This document shows positions 10,859 through 21,730 of a stretch of 64,000 bases of DNA, piece after piece. The notes below the pieces were generated by a model. That model was given only the letters and a program-made list of their open reading frames with translations, did not search any database and was not told the DNA's origin. Source of the DNA: Filosporella fistucella (lineage: Eukaryota > Ascomycota > Leotiomycetes > Helotiales). A program made the translations under genes and the position numbers. The stretch covers positions 682,001 through 746,000 of the forward strand of contig JAQJZZ010000015.1 of NCBI GenBank assembly GCA_030077755.1, written 5' to 3'. The first letter of the stretch is position 1. Every line of letters begins with the position of its first letter.

Positions 10859-12803
10859 TCAAGAAAAGATTATAGGACAAGACAGATAGGCGCAGGTTGA
10901 ACAATTCTTCTGCCCACGGTATGCATGTTTGCGTGGGAACACACAAAGTGGAACTATCGAAGGGAACTTCCTTCGCATTGCAACAGCATTTGACAGCGAC
11001 TGCCGTTGGAGAGATCGCCGAATCACTTCCCAATAACGCCCATGAATAGATACCAGTGATTCGAACCCCAAAGCCTTCTCCCGATAGCTATTAACTATAC
11101 TGAACACACACAAGGAGATGTACTCAGACATTAGCCCTAGGAAATCAGAAGCGCCCTTTTCCCTTGAGACTGCAGTCGCTTTCTCTTGCCGCTCAATCTC
11201 GATAGAGGATTCTGAATAGTCCCTGCCAAAGCCATTATATTCTGACCCACTAGCTAGCCAGAGGCATACCAGTTCAAGAATATCATCAATCTGGCTGGTG
11301 AACGAAGTTCGAGGGAGCCATTTCTTTGCGGGTGGGCTTAATTTCATGCTGAAGCTTTCACCATATTGCCGCCTCTTGATTGAGGCTGTCCGCAAGGCAG
11401 TATGTAGTAACAATGCAGAATCTCGATTGTTTGAGCGTCTGAGGCACTTCAACTTTTTGCGAAAACCCCTCGGGGATCGATCTGTAGGGTCTGATGATGC
11501 ATTTGAGATGTCCATGAAATCATGCACAGCTTTGGCATTTCCAATCTGGAAATCTACGACTGAGCTAGTATCATTCGGACTAGAGATGCCCTGGTAGTGT
11601 ATCATTGCTCCCCTAATCTGGGCCCAGGACTCGGGGAGGAGAAGAATTTCCGTGTTTGTAATTGTGACAGGAAAGGCTGTGACGCGGCTAGCGAAGGGTG
11701 CATACAGTTCAGCATATTTCAGATCGGCCAAACTCGAGTAGGTGACTGCCACTGTACGCATGACAACCTTGCCAAGAATTGTGTTGTATCTAGAAGTCAT
11801 TTCATGGGAAATAAGATGATCAACATCTATCTCTTGGTTGTCCTCAGGACAGCGCCTAGGCTCACGGAAACGTGTTGACGGTGGGTTAGCTAGTCGCATT
11901 TCAACGTCTAACCATGGATTCCTCTTCGGTTTTGATGTCAAAATATTGTGTTCTGTTTTCGGTAATCGACTAGGACGGCGTGAGTCAAGCGTGTTTGGTG
12001 GGATGGTAAAAGTGGAATGAGCCACTGGAAGTTGAGATGCACTCGTTGATGTCTTTGCGAATTGCGCAAGATGAGTCGAGAATTGTCCTTTCAGCATGTT
12101 TTCATAAGCTTCAATCATTCGCTGCGTATTCTGGTCACTTCGAGCCAAGGCGTATTCTTCCCTTTGCACAACGCGGAGCACCAGGTCTTTGATAGTTGGA
12201 AAGACCTGGCTTGCCATTTCGTTTGTTCTACTCGTGATATTCTTGATGTCATTCAGTGTGCCTTCATTTCGACTGATAATCCGTGCAGCTTCGGAATGAG
12301 CATTGGTAAGCTGCTGGACGGACTCCAGTACCTCATTCGACTTAACCAAGGTCTGATGGTGGGCATGACTACAATAAAATTAGCTAAAGACTCCATTAAA
12401 ATGCAACAACTCACTTGTTCTGTATTTGTTCCAGATATCCCTTTGCCTCTCTTAGTGAACCCAGATGCTTCGAAATCTTCTCTGAGTTCAAAGCCATAGC
12501 CAACCTCTTTCCCCATCGTCTGCCCTGCCCCACCGTAACCACTTCCCCATACCTTTCCACAACTTTCACTAGCTTAGCTAGCCTCTCGTTGCAGAAGTCC
12601 AACTCATCCTTATGCTCATTGATCCGCGGAGTTCTTTGGATGATACGCTCGATTATCGATATTTCGCTGGAGAGAAAACGAATCTCTTTTGGAGCATTAT
12701 TGGTATTGTCGAAGACGTCGCGAAGGTAGACACAGCCCTGCAAAACTTGACCTGCGAGCGACACAACAGCGATAACGCCGCCTGCTGCTGCCAATCCTTC
12801 CAT
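10859..12803 (-). CDS. Orphan protein with STAND/NLR-type fungal N-terminal domain
   Basis: Two exons, 12803-12415 and 12368-10859, with a 46 bp intron (GTGAGT...GTAG), give 632 aa. The first 130 residues start MEGLAAAGGVIAVVSLAGQV and continue with helices carrying DVFDNTNNAPKEIRFLSSEI. This is the pattern of the helical N-terminal domain found on fungal STAND/NLR proteins and relatives (Helo-like or PigL_N type). A heptad-rich segment follows (about 130-230), then about 400 residues without a recognised NTPase, WD40, ankyrin or TPR region. No P-loop is seen, so this is not a complete NLR. It could be a signalling partner or a HeLo-like effector, but this is inference. The last 30 codons are Cys/Arg-rich, and a missed 3' intron is possible. 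Confidence 0.6.
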
Positions 12804-13315
12804 GAATCATGAGTTTCTAGATGTGAAGATGGCAAAGAAATGAAGATGGCAAAAATACGTAGTGACGACAAAATGGAGAAGGCATCCAGCTTGTAATTTT
12901 GTTATCGAAGTGAGGACGAGAGAAGGCTTGGGAAACAGTTCACTGACTTGGGTACAGCGGAGGCTGTGCATGGGGCGTACATGCACCAGACTGGGAAGCT
13001 GCATGTCGGCTATCCCATTGCAACGAATACAGAGCACAAACTCGAGGCGTACTCGAAGGCAGATATGAAAAGTAGCTGGACAAAAGCAGGTGCTAACTAC
13101 GCATAGCCTTGCGCCATGGTGGGTGTAGACTTCTACAATCGACCAGCTGTGTGGCTGAGTATGGCAGCTGGCCCAGGAACCTTTAGTGCTACGAATAGGC
13201 CACTCTCTGATTCTAGCAAGATGCCAAATGAACAACGAAGAGCAGTGTTATGAGGTTGAAGATTCCAATCGTACATTTTATACATGATTTACCAAGGCCA
13301 AAGATATCGACATAT
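12804..13315. other. Intergenic between STAND-domain gene and MTG2
   Basis: Both neighbours are on the minus strand. The region holds the promoter of the STAND-domain gene and the 3' end of MTG2. No gene seen. Confidence 0.55.
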
Positions 13316-14947
13316 CTAATCATCCAGCAGCCCAATCGTCCACTCTGTAATTCTTTCCACGCCATGCCCATTTATGGCACTGATGGGAATCGCTTCAACT
13401 CGCCCCTGATATCCATTGGCCTGTCCGCTCGGGTGGCCCTCTTCCTTTGAATTGACCTTCTCAATATAGTACTGCAATTTCTCAAAATTCTCTTTTGTCC
13501 CAGGCAGGTCCGCTTTGGTAGCCACCACAAACCACGGTTTGCCAGCAATACTAGGCAATTCTGGAGCAAGAGGATTTTCAAAAGTTGGGCCGTGGCTTAC
13601 AACGATGGTTTCTGACTTGTTCGCGATGGCATCTTCGGGAGTTGTGAAAGGGCTCCATTGTACAATTGGGTTGGCCAGTTCTTTCTCTTCAGCGATTTTC
13701 ATGCGTTCGTATTCTCCAACTTCTCTCCAAAGACCTTTAAGGGCTTGAATCGCATCGCCTTTATTCAAATCAACGACGAAAGCCAAAACTCTTGCTCGCT
13801 CGACATGTCTCAGAAAGCTTATGCCTAGTCCTCGGTCCAGATGAGCATCCTCGACAAGACCGGGGATGTCCGCGATAGTGAAATGTGTTCTAGGTTCTCC
13901 ATCATCGTATGTAGCTTTGGCGAGTGGTCGCCCTCTGTGGTTATCAAGAACTACAGTTCCGATGTTTGGTTGTAGTGTTGTAAAAGCCCAGTCTCCAACA
14001 CGGGCCCGACTTTTGCTCATAGCTCTTAAGAGTGTACTTTTCCCAGCGTTTGGTAGACCCACTAAGCCCACATCAGCCAGTAATTTCAACTCTAGCTCTA
14101 ATACAATCTTGGTGCCTGCCTCTCCTTTCGTAGCATATTTCGGACGGGGAACCATCTTAGTAACGAAATGCGGATTTCCCAGTCCGCCCATAGCACCAGC
14201 CACGAGCAACATTGGCCGCTCCATTGGTTTGCTCAAATCGAGAGTGATTGGACCCTTTGGTTGTGCCATCATCAAGGCTGACCTCCTGCCTCGCGGTAGT
14301 GACGGAAATTCTGCTGTCGCGACATCTTCTGGTGTGACTGCGGGATATAACAGCCATTTTTCTCGACTCCATTTCCACGCACCAGTCCCTTCGACTGCGT
14401 CTTCCTTGCCTGCTTCTCTTCTTCTGAGTCCTTCTTCTATTTCGACAGGATCAATGCGCTCAGTTTCTCGGACAACTGTCCCTACTGGAACATACACTAT
14501 AACATCATCACCTCTTTCACCTCCTCGTGTTTTGCCTTGCCCATTTTTCCCTCTTCCTGCTTTCAGTATATTTCGACGTGCGAGCTTATGGAGTGATGTT
14601 TCACCACGTATGGCTTGGATGTAAATGTTTCCTCCACTTCCCCCATCTCCGCCATTGGCAGGGCCGGCTTCAATGTATTTCTCTCGCAGAAATGAAATAC
14701 ATCCGTGACCTCCGCCTCCAGCATATAATGTGACTGTTGCTTTGTCTGTGAACACTGTTCGAGAGTAGTCGGTTGGCGGCGGATTTAAATGAGAACCTTC
14801 TTCTGGCAATTGGTGAACGTGCGTGCTTTCATGTTGTCTGCGTATTGTGTTTAAGAGGGGTCGAAAGATGGGTCTAGGTGACGAAACCAGGAAAGGATAT
14901 AGAAATGGTGTGAGAGTCCCTGGGACTGAGGGGCATCGTGGTGGCAT
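13316..14947 (-). CDS. MTG2: Mitochondrial Obg-family GTPase
   Basis: A single exon of 543 aa. The first roughly 45 residues are rich in Arg, Ser and Pro without acids until His-Glu, fitting a mitochondrial presequence. The Obg fold follows with its glycine-rich motifs (YAGGGGHGCISFLREKYIEAGPANGGDGGSGGNI begins it). Then comes the G domain: G1 GLPNAGKST, switch region FTTLQPNIGTV, G3 DIPGLVEDAH and G4 variant TKADL in place of NKxD. Family members (yeast Mtg2, bacterial ObgE) bind the large ribosomal subunit and assist its assembly; this copy would act in mitochondria. A linker around residues 150-215 between Obg-fold strands is longer than in bacteria, as is common in fungi. The ATG is the first in frame. 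Confidence 0.92.
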   Translation of the reverse strand: MPPRCPSVPGTLTPFLYPFLVSSPRPIFRPLLNTIRRQHESTHVHQLPEEGSHLNPPPTDYSRTVFTDKATVTLYAGGGGHGCISFLREKYIEAGPANGGDGGSGGNIYIQAIRGETSLHKLARRNILKAGRGKNGQGKTRGGERGDDVIVYVPVGTVVRETERIDPVEIEEGLRRREAGKEDAVEGTGAWKWSREKWLLYPAVTPEDVATAEFPSLPRGRRSALMMAQPKGPITLDLSKPMERPMLLVAGAMGGLGNPHFVTKMVPRPKYATKGEAGTKIVLELELKLLADVGLVGLPNAGKSTLLRAMSKSRARVGDWAFTTLQPNIGTVVLDNHRGRPLAKATYDDGEPRTHFTIADIPGLVEDAHLDRGLGISFLRHVERARVLAFVVDLNKGDAIQALKGLWREVGEYERMKIAEEKELANPIVQWSPFTTPEDAIANKSETIVVSHGPTFENPLAPELPSIAGKPWFVVATKADLPGTKENFEKLQYYIEKVNSKEEGHPSGQANGYQGRVEAIPISAINGHGVERITEWTIGLLDD

Positions 14948-16288
14948 GGTTGGAAGGAGGTGATGCAGGTCAACGGATTTGAGATGCAGTAGGAGAGTTG
15001 GATTAACACATTTCGGTCGACTAGATACCGTGGCAGATTACAGAATCAGTGCAGTGTTATTGAACAACGGCAATCCAGCTTAAATGTCGTCGGAGAGTAG
15101 GGAGTGAACGTGACGAATAGAGTTGTGAAGCTTTTTTGATATTGCTAGCATAGGATATATTTCTCGGCCGCCGTATGCTGGTAACCCCTGTCACTCGGGC
15201 CGCGAATTGTCCGACGTTTATCTCGTTTGTCCTGCCTCCTGAACAATACACGTGACGCTCTCATCCCACAATGTCATCCGATCAATTGTCCTGTCCTTCT
15301 TCTTCCCATCTCAAACCTCCCCCCTATTTCTCTCGTCTGTACTCGTCTGTATTACCATTTTTAAGATGTTTCCCCTATTATCCGAGGTAACATACTCCGA
15401 AGAACCTCTCCTAGATGTCTTCCAAAAATTCAACAAATCAAGCTCCCTTCTCTCGCCATTAAAGGCGGTGAAGAAGTCAAATTCCTCTCTTTGATGCACC
15501 TAATGCTGCAGACCCATGATCTTACCTCCCCATCATTGGATCATCCCCCTCATTAACCTCACTACCCTCACACTTCTCCAACCGGATCTCATGATATGCA
15601 ACACTATCCCCTCCCATGCATCGGCCTTGCGCATGCCATCAAGCATTCGAGCCACGACAGTCAAACCACTCTTCCCTCTCTGCCATTTGCTCGTCTCCAC
15701 TTTTCCACCATGAAAACCGACATTTCTACCAGCACAGCAACGACATGTCGCCGACGCAATTGCGGTCTGAATGCCTTCATGCTTGTTCCTTGAAATCTTT
15801 TGCTTCTAATTGTTGAAGCGGAAACACTTGCGAACAAGTTTACCTTAGTGAGGCACTTGAGAGCTTGGGAGAATCAGAGTCTAAGTCGGAGGATAGCGTG
15901 ATCCAGATATCCAAGGTCTGCAGAGACAAGAGACCAGCAGAGTCAACGCAGGTGGGCATCCCTCTCCCACACCTCTTCCTCTACACCCTCTACACCTGAC
16001 TCTACACCGTTCATTCACATTCCCCTATCACGTTCTTTTCTCCCCTCCGTCTTTTACCGCCTCCTTATACATACCTCTAAACAGCATACATGCCCTTATT
16101 TCTTCTTCCTACTCCCCTACCCACTTCTCCACTTCTCCGCCACGTTGTATCTTACCTATCCTCTTCTTGTATTTATAAGACATTCTATTATTTCCTTTAA
16201 TACTAGTGCCGTCCATTGGCAGATGCCATTTTTGCGTCCCGAAATCATGTTAATCAAACATTCCAGGTCCAACAAGCCGGTCAAGATC
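14948..16288. other. Divergent intergenic region with a long pyrimidine-rich stretch
   Basis: Separates MTG2 (minus) from the gene starting at 16289. From about 15250 to 16150 the plus strand is strongly CT-biased and contains several short ATG-initiated frames. It looks like a long transcribed leader with upstream ORFs, or a nucleosome-poor promoter. No protein gene is recognised. Confidence 0.5.
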
Positions 16289-17042
16289 ATGGACCCGGAT
16301 TGTGCAATTTGTAGCCAGCCGGCACTGGCTCAGTGCGAGTGTGAAGCTAAGGGGTTGGATATTGCTATAATGCAAGCGGAGCAAAGGATGATGGCTTCTG
16401 TATTCTCAGATATAAGGTATTTCTCCCCCATTTCATACCTTCTCCAATGGTCAAGCCAATTCGGCACAGCAGAAGAATATGTATTAACCTGATTACCAAA
16501 ACAGAGCCTGGGTCCGCGGCCATGCCCAAGACTACATCCTCTCCTACTTCAGCATGCTCACAACCCGTCGTAAAGACCGCCACGCCCAAGACATCCACCG
16601 CATCACCGAACGAGCAGCCTACTACTACCGTGCCCGTCCCCACCCATCCGAAATAGCAGCCGCAGACGCAGAATTAAAAAGAGGCATAGACGAGGATTGG
16701 AAAGCGTCCGTACAACGGTATCCAGAAGTCCTAGAATATTTCTACGGGTTGGTAGATTTGAATCTCCCAGGAGATGATGAGCCAGGTGTCAGAGATCCGC
16801 CATTGAGTGCGTTAGGAGGAGTCAGTGTGGGCAGAGAGAGGGAAAGGAAGGTTAGACTTAGGGAGCCGAGTGAGGTTGAGGAAATGAGGAGGAGAAGGAG
16901 GAGGAGTAGAGGGGACGGAGAGAGGGAGAGGTTGACGCCAGCGCCTTTACCGCCTCAGCTTACGGCTAGGGAGAGGAGTAGACCGGGACCTCAATATGCT
17001 CCACCTATGGGCGGGTACGGATATGTTACTCCTCAGTATTGA
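16289..17042 (+). CDS. Conserved fungal hypothetical protein with N-terminal Cys motif
   Basis: Two exons, 16289-16416 and 16505-17042, join in frame (Arg codon split) to give 221 aa. The N-terminus MDPDCAICSQPALAQCECEA carries C-x2-C and C-x-C and could hold one metal ion. A helical region follows (RKDRHAQDIHRITERAAYYY...EVLEYFYGLVDL), then a disordered Arg/Glu tail (EMRRRRRRSRGDGERERL) that ends GGYGYVTPQY. I know this MDPDCAIC opening from fungal hypothetical proteins but no function for them. An ATG 81 bp upstream is in frame. The Asp-Cys start was preferred because the Cys motif begins there and the extra residues look random. Confidence 0.68.
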
Positions 17043-17178
17043 ATGTTTCGACTACGGCATACCAGTTTCTTATAAATCATGGATCTTAGCAAACCTGCGA
17101 GGAACCAGAAACCCACCAAAATCACCACAAAAACCTTCAATCCCACACAAACACACAAGAACCTCAATCTCCCAGCGA

Positions 17179-17214
<36 letters not shown>

Positions 17215-17967
17215 ACAACCCGAGAGGACGAATGGACAGGCAGGCGTACCAGGATCAGGCGGAGCAGGCAGGCGGGGTATTTCCACAACCACTTGGTGTT
17301 CAGATTTATTCTCTTCGTATTAGCATAGCGCAGCAAGAAAACAAGCAAGCATAGCATTTAGCATAGCACCGGCGTCCGGTATCTAATACTCATTATATTA
17401 CATAGTTAGAAATGAGATAAGTGGTAGAAAACTTTAATAATCTTTATTTTTGGGAGTGTAATTGGTGATTTATGCTGTATATATGAGAAAGTAGGAGAAT
17501 GAGAGATTGAGATTTATGAAAAGGCTGCAGGGAGACGAAGTGTGTAAGTTTTGTATGTTCAAATTGGACTGTCAACAGTGTGAGAGAAAAACGACGTGGC
17601 AGGAAGAATGGACATTGACGCATCATGCTCGCCCCGTCTATCTACGGGTGCAAATAAACGTAGAAATGGTAATATATATATCATGTAGGGTTATATGAAG
17701 TCAAGGAAATCATAAAAAGTGGAAATCAATTACTAATGCGGCGCCTTCAAATGCATGCATTGATCTGTCTGTCCCTCGAATCCAATCTCAGGCCCTAATA
17801 AAATACAAGCAAGAAACCCCTCTCTTCCCACAATGCACAACCCGCAGATCAGATAAAACTTTTATCCATCCCCATCTACCCATTTTTCTCCCAGCAAAAG
17901 CTCTCCAGTTTGATAGGAAATAGAGAGGAGTAGTTTAGGTGACGTGATAAGTGATTGAGAGGAGAAT
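17043..17967. other. Convergent 3' region with a GAAA repeat
   Basis: Holds the 3' ends of the 16289 gene and of BFR1. Apart from the microsatellite listed separately I see nothing coding. Confidence 0.6.
17177..17215 (+). repeat. (GAAA)n microsatellite, nearly 10 units
   Basis: An uninterrupted run of the GAAA tetranucleotide over 39 bp, in the probable 3' UTR of the preceding gene. Likely length-polymorphic between strains. Confidence 0.9.
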
Positions 17968-19645
17968 TTATGCGTTGTCCTCGATAGAAGCACCCTTGAG
18001 ATCGGCGACGACGTCTTCAGCTGCTTTCTTGATGAGTTCTACCTCGTTGGCGACGGATCCACCTTCGTCGACTGAGGCGGTGGCTTTGCTTTCGCCGTTG
18101 GCGTGGGCCGTGGTTGGAGTGTCAGGGTGAGAACCAGCGAGCTCTTCGGCTTCAAGTCGCTCAACTTCTTTTTGGGCCTTTGCGATGTTCTGTTTTGTGT
18201 TAGTAAAAACATGTTTGCTCGGCGGGGAGAGAGTAGTGACTTACGCGCTCAGTCTGAGCAGCTTGGTCTTTCTTCCAGAAATCAAGCTTTTCTTGGACCT
18301 TAGCACGAACAGACTCAATATCAGATGCACTCATTGGAGGATCGATTCCCATAGCAGCGCAGTCCTCCATAACAGATGGTGGGCAGCTGTACTTTCCAAC
18401 GGCGGGAGACTCTGGCTTCTTGTTCTCTTTCTTGTTCTTCTTCCCCTTCTTTCCACCAGTGCCAGCAAAGTAGTCCTCTTCCTCCTTCTTGACAACCTTG
18501 ACGCCCTTAATTCCGGAGTCGTCGATGGTACGTTGAGCGGAAGCAGTGAACTTAGATGGTGCCTGGAGAGGCGCCTTCTCAGCAGTGTAAGATGGGTCAA
18601 GGAATCGCATCAAGCTCTCTGCACGACGGATCTCATCCAGGTAAGCCTTATCGCTGGCCTCAGCAAGCATTTGTTGAGCCCTCTCTTTTTTCTTCTCCTG
18701 ATGGTACTTGTCGTTCTCTGCCTTCTTGCGCTCACGTGCTCTTTGACGTGCCTCAAATTCATACTTCTGGACCGCTCTGTTTTGAGCATAGTAATCGTCC
18801 TTGATCTTCTTGATCGCCAAGTACTTCTCTTGTTGATCGTCTTGAAGCTTTTTGCGCTCATCTCGAAGAGAGTTCAGGTTCTTGAATGTCTCATCTTGCT
18901 CGGCCTTGATCGCATCCAACTCAGCTTGGATCTTGTTGTATTTCTCACTGAGCGCTTTCGACTCTGGGTCCTCCAATGAGTCACGGAGCTTCTTCAAGTG
19001 AGCCTTCTTCTCGTCGATTTGCTTTTGAGCGTCATCAAACCCAGCAAAACCCTTACGTTGCTTTCTTAAGTTCGATACCTCAGCCAATGCCTTCTTCTCA
19101 TCCACAATTTTCATGTTCCCAGTATCGACTTGCTTTTGCAACCTGTCAATTTCCCGGTCAAGATCCTCTACACTCTTGAAAGAAACTCGGCTTCTGGCAG
19201 TCTTTTGCTGGGCAATGAGGTCCTTAAGCTTGCTGTCCTCCAATTTAATTTCGTCAAAGACCTTGTTACGTCCTGCCTTTCCAGCACCTTGCTTTTCCCT
19301 GATCGCTTTCAATTCGGTGAGAAGCTCGGCACGGCGCTTTGCAGCTGGAGATTGGTTGTCTTTGTTTGCTGGCTTTACAAGGTCCAATTTGTCCTTGATA
19401 ACTTTCTATAATTGAGTCAGTATGTGGATGCAGGGTCCCGAACAAGCGGATCTTGACAGATGCGCATATTGAAAGGAGTAACTCACCAGCTTTGTCATTG
19501 AATCAGCATGATCCTTTTCAGCCTTCTTCAAAGTATCCTTATAAACTCCCTCATCAGGCTTTTCGGGTTTACCCTCAACCTTCTTCTTCTCTGCGGCACC
19601 AGCATCGAACATAGCTGCGCCAGATGGGGTTGCGACGTCGGCCAT
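17968..19645 (-). CDS. BFR1: BFR1-like coiled-coil, mRNP / nuclear segregation protein
   Basis: Three exons (19645-19487, 19405-18245, 18189-17968), all phase 0, give 513 aa. Almost the whole protein is charged coiled coil, as in Bfr1: AAKRRAELLTELKAIREKQG, DREIDRLQKQVDTG, EARQRARERKKAENDKY. The block ESLMRFLDPSY followed by a Lys-rich linker and a C-terminal helix (PPMSASDIESVRAKVQEKLDFW) is the usual Bfr1 order. In yeast Bfr1 associates with polysomes and ER-bound mRNPs and affects ploidy and secretion. The start lies 390 bp from the divergent RPB5 start, so the two share a promoter region. Exon 3 encodes an acidic tail ending SIEDNA. Confidence 0.85.
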
Positions 19646-20034
19646 GGTGAAGATAGTAATAAAACTTTAGGGATTGAGTGTCGGATAGATGTTCTAAGGC
19701 AATTGCCCTTTGATATGAACAGGATAAGGTTGTCCTGATCACAAGAATAAATTAATATCTTGTGTGGGGAGAAATTATTTATGGTGGTCGAGAACAGATT
19801 ACCAGAGGACCGCCAGCCAAAATTCAATATTACGGTGGCCGAATGACAAAATGTGCAATTTGGTCCCGAATTTTTGTCAGAAAGGAACGCTAAACTTGTC
19901 TAGTAACTCGATTTCGAGACAACTTTTTGATCCCACCTCCACCTCCAACGACAACATCACGACTTCGTTTCTTGCCCAACTCAAGACTCTGAAAATCACA
20001 AATCCATTCTCAGGTCAATACATCAATCGCCAAA
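19646..20034. promoter_or_regulatory. Divergent promoter BFR1 / RPB5
   Basis: 389 bp between the two ATGs, one on each strand. No clear TATA box was found on either side, as is common for housekeeping genes. Confidence 0.5.
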
Positions 20035-20806
20035 ATGTCCAGCGATGAGGATCGTATGAAGAAGCAGCGCGAGGCTGGTGAAAGAGAAGCTGCTCGACTC
20101 TGGCGCGCATGGCGTACGGTTCATGAAATGGTTGCAGATCGAGGATACGATCTTTCAGAGGACGAGGTCAAGATCAGCTTCGAGGATTTCAAGCGCAAAT
20201 TTGGCTCTGATGATGGCAGTATTGCGTATGTTGCGCTCTGGACATCCTCATCCCAGGCAGAGCTAACAAGAAACCAGTCGCAAAGGCATGACATTCTCTG
20301 CCCGCCCCAGCGATGCAATGATGAAGAAGTATGCGAATCTCCCTACTACCGCCGACCCCAACCCAGCTTCCCCAGACGTCGGCCAGATTTGGGTTGAGTT
20401 CCTGCCAGATACCAGTGTCGGAATCAAGCAGATGCGCGCATTCGCTCAACATCTCTCCTCAAACAATTTCCATACTGGTATTCTCATCACAAATGTCAAT
20501 ATCACCCCCGCTGCTCTCAAGATTATCCCAGCTGTCGCAGCCGAGACAAGGATCGAGTGCTTCGTCGAGACGGACTTGCTCGTGAACATCACCCACCACG
20601 AACTCGTCCCAAAACACGTCCTACTGAGCAAGGCCGAAAGAGCAGCGTTGCTTCAACGATACAGGCTGAAGGATACCCAATTGCCACGTATCCAGCTTGG
20701 AGATCCCGTCGCGAGATATCTTGGTTTGAGACGTGGGCAAGTTGTGAAGATCATTCGAAAATCTGAGACAGCAGGAAGATATGCCAGTTATAGGCTTTGT
20801 GTTTAG
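20035..20806 (+). CDS. RPB5: RNA polymerase I/II/III shared subunit RPABC1
   Basis: Two exons, 20035-20225 and 20278-20806 (52 bp intron splitting an Ala codon), give 239 aa. The N-terminal jaw domain contains [25 protein letters not shown]. The C-terminal assembly domain has the RPB5/RpoH signature: [44 protein letters not shown] and the terminal [14 protein letters not shown]. The protein is a stable subunit of all three nuclear RNA polymerases and contacts downstream DNA. It is slightly longer than yeast Rpb5 (215 aa), mainly in the N-terminal half. Confidence 0.96.
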
Positions 20807-21730
20807 AGATAATGGGAATGGCAGGGTGCATGGCGTTAAGGGGATCAAATTTGGGCGTCAGATGCGGTCAGTCAAAAGCATTTCAGGGCGTCTTGGTGGT
20901 AGACTGAGATAGCGAATATCCAGGATGAATGTAACAAAAATTGTGCACAGTGGAAGAAAGAGTGAATACCAAACAACAATTCAACTGAGTGTGACTGTTT
21001 ATTTATTGGTGCCAAGCAGGCAAACGACTGTCTCTTGAAAACCAAAAGCAGATAACGGTTGTTGCCACATTCTATACCCATTTTTATATAGGCAAGTTCC
21101 GAAAGGATATTCTGCACGCTAGCTGCAGCTGTGGAAAGTGGCCTGACTCTTCCCCAAACACTAGATCAAAGCTATCTATGCCTGATGTTGCAGCCATAGC
21201 CGTTTAAGGTTCACGGCTTACTTAATATCCTCTCTCTTCACTGCCTCACGATGATCAAGCAAATGTTCCTTGCGCCTCTAGTGTCATCTACACAAACCTA
21301 GACGTAGCTAAATAAGTTGCGGCGAAGAATTCGTTGATCTCCTTGTATTTGATGTATGATCTCTCGTGTTATCTACGATATGGAGACTAAAGTTGTGAGT
21401 CAATGATGTTGTTGAGCCGGGTTGGGCGTGGCTCGTGATGAATGTGTGCGAGCGAGAAAGATGAGACTCAAATAAGCTTGATAGAACCATTTCTATCTAC
21501 CGACAAGCAAGATGGACAGCAAGGTATTTCTATGTAGTGGTGGTTCTGACAACCTGATGTGGTCATAAGGAGATAAAGTTGTAAGTCAGGTGGCGTCTGC
21601 AAGATGTATGTCTCGTCTGACAGTATAACATCAAATCAACTCTACAAGTAAAACACAATTATAGAGATGCAACAAACAGAGCTTATATACAAACACTCCT
21701 TCCCTCTACCTACAAAGCACACAAACAAAC
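20807..21730. other. Convergent 3' region, no gene
   Basis: Lies between the ends of RPB5 and the acyl-CoA ligase gene. No open frame of interest. Confidence 0.55.

Noticed and set aside
11050..11075. GATTCGAACCCC, resembling a tRNA B box
   Set aside because: No matching A box or cloverleaf; it lies inside a coding exon.
13866..14624. 252-codon open frame opposite MTG2
   Set aside because: Lies fully antisense to a strongly conserved GTPase; its openness follows from codon use of the real gene.
18185..18979. 264-codon Leu-rich open frame opposite BFR1
   Set aside because: Antisense shadow of a Lys/Glu-rich coiled-coil gene, which gives Leu/Phe-rich reverse frames.
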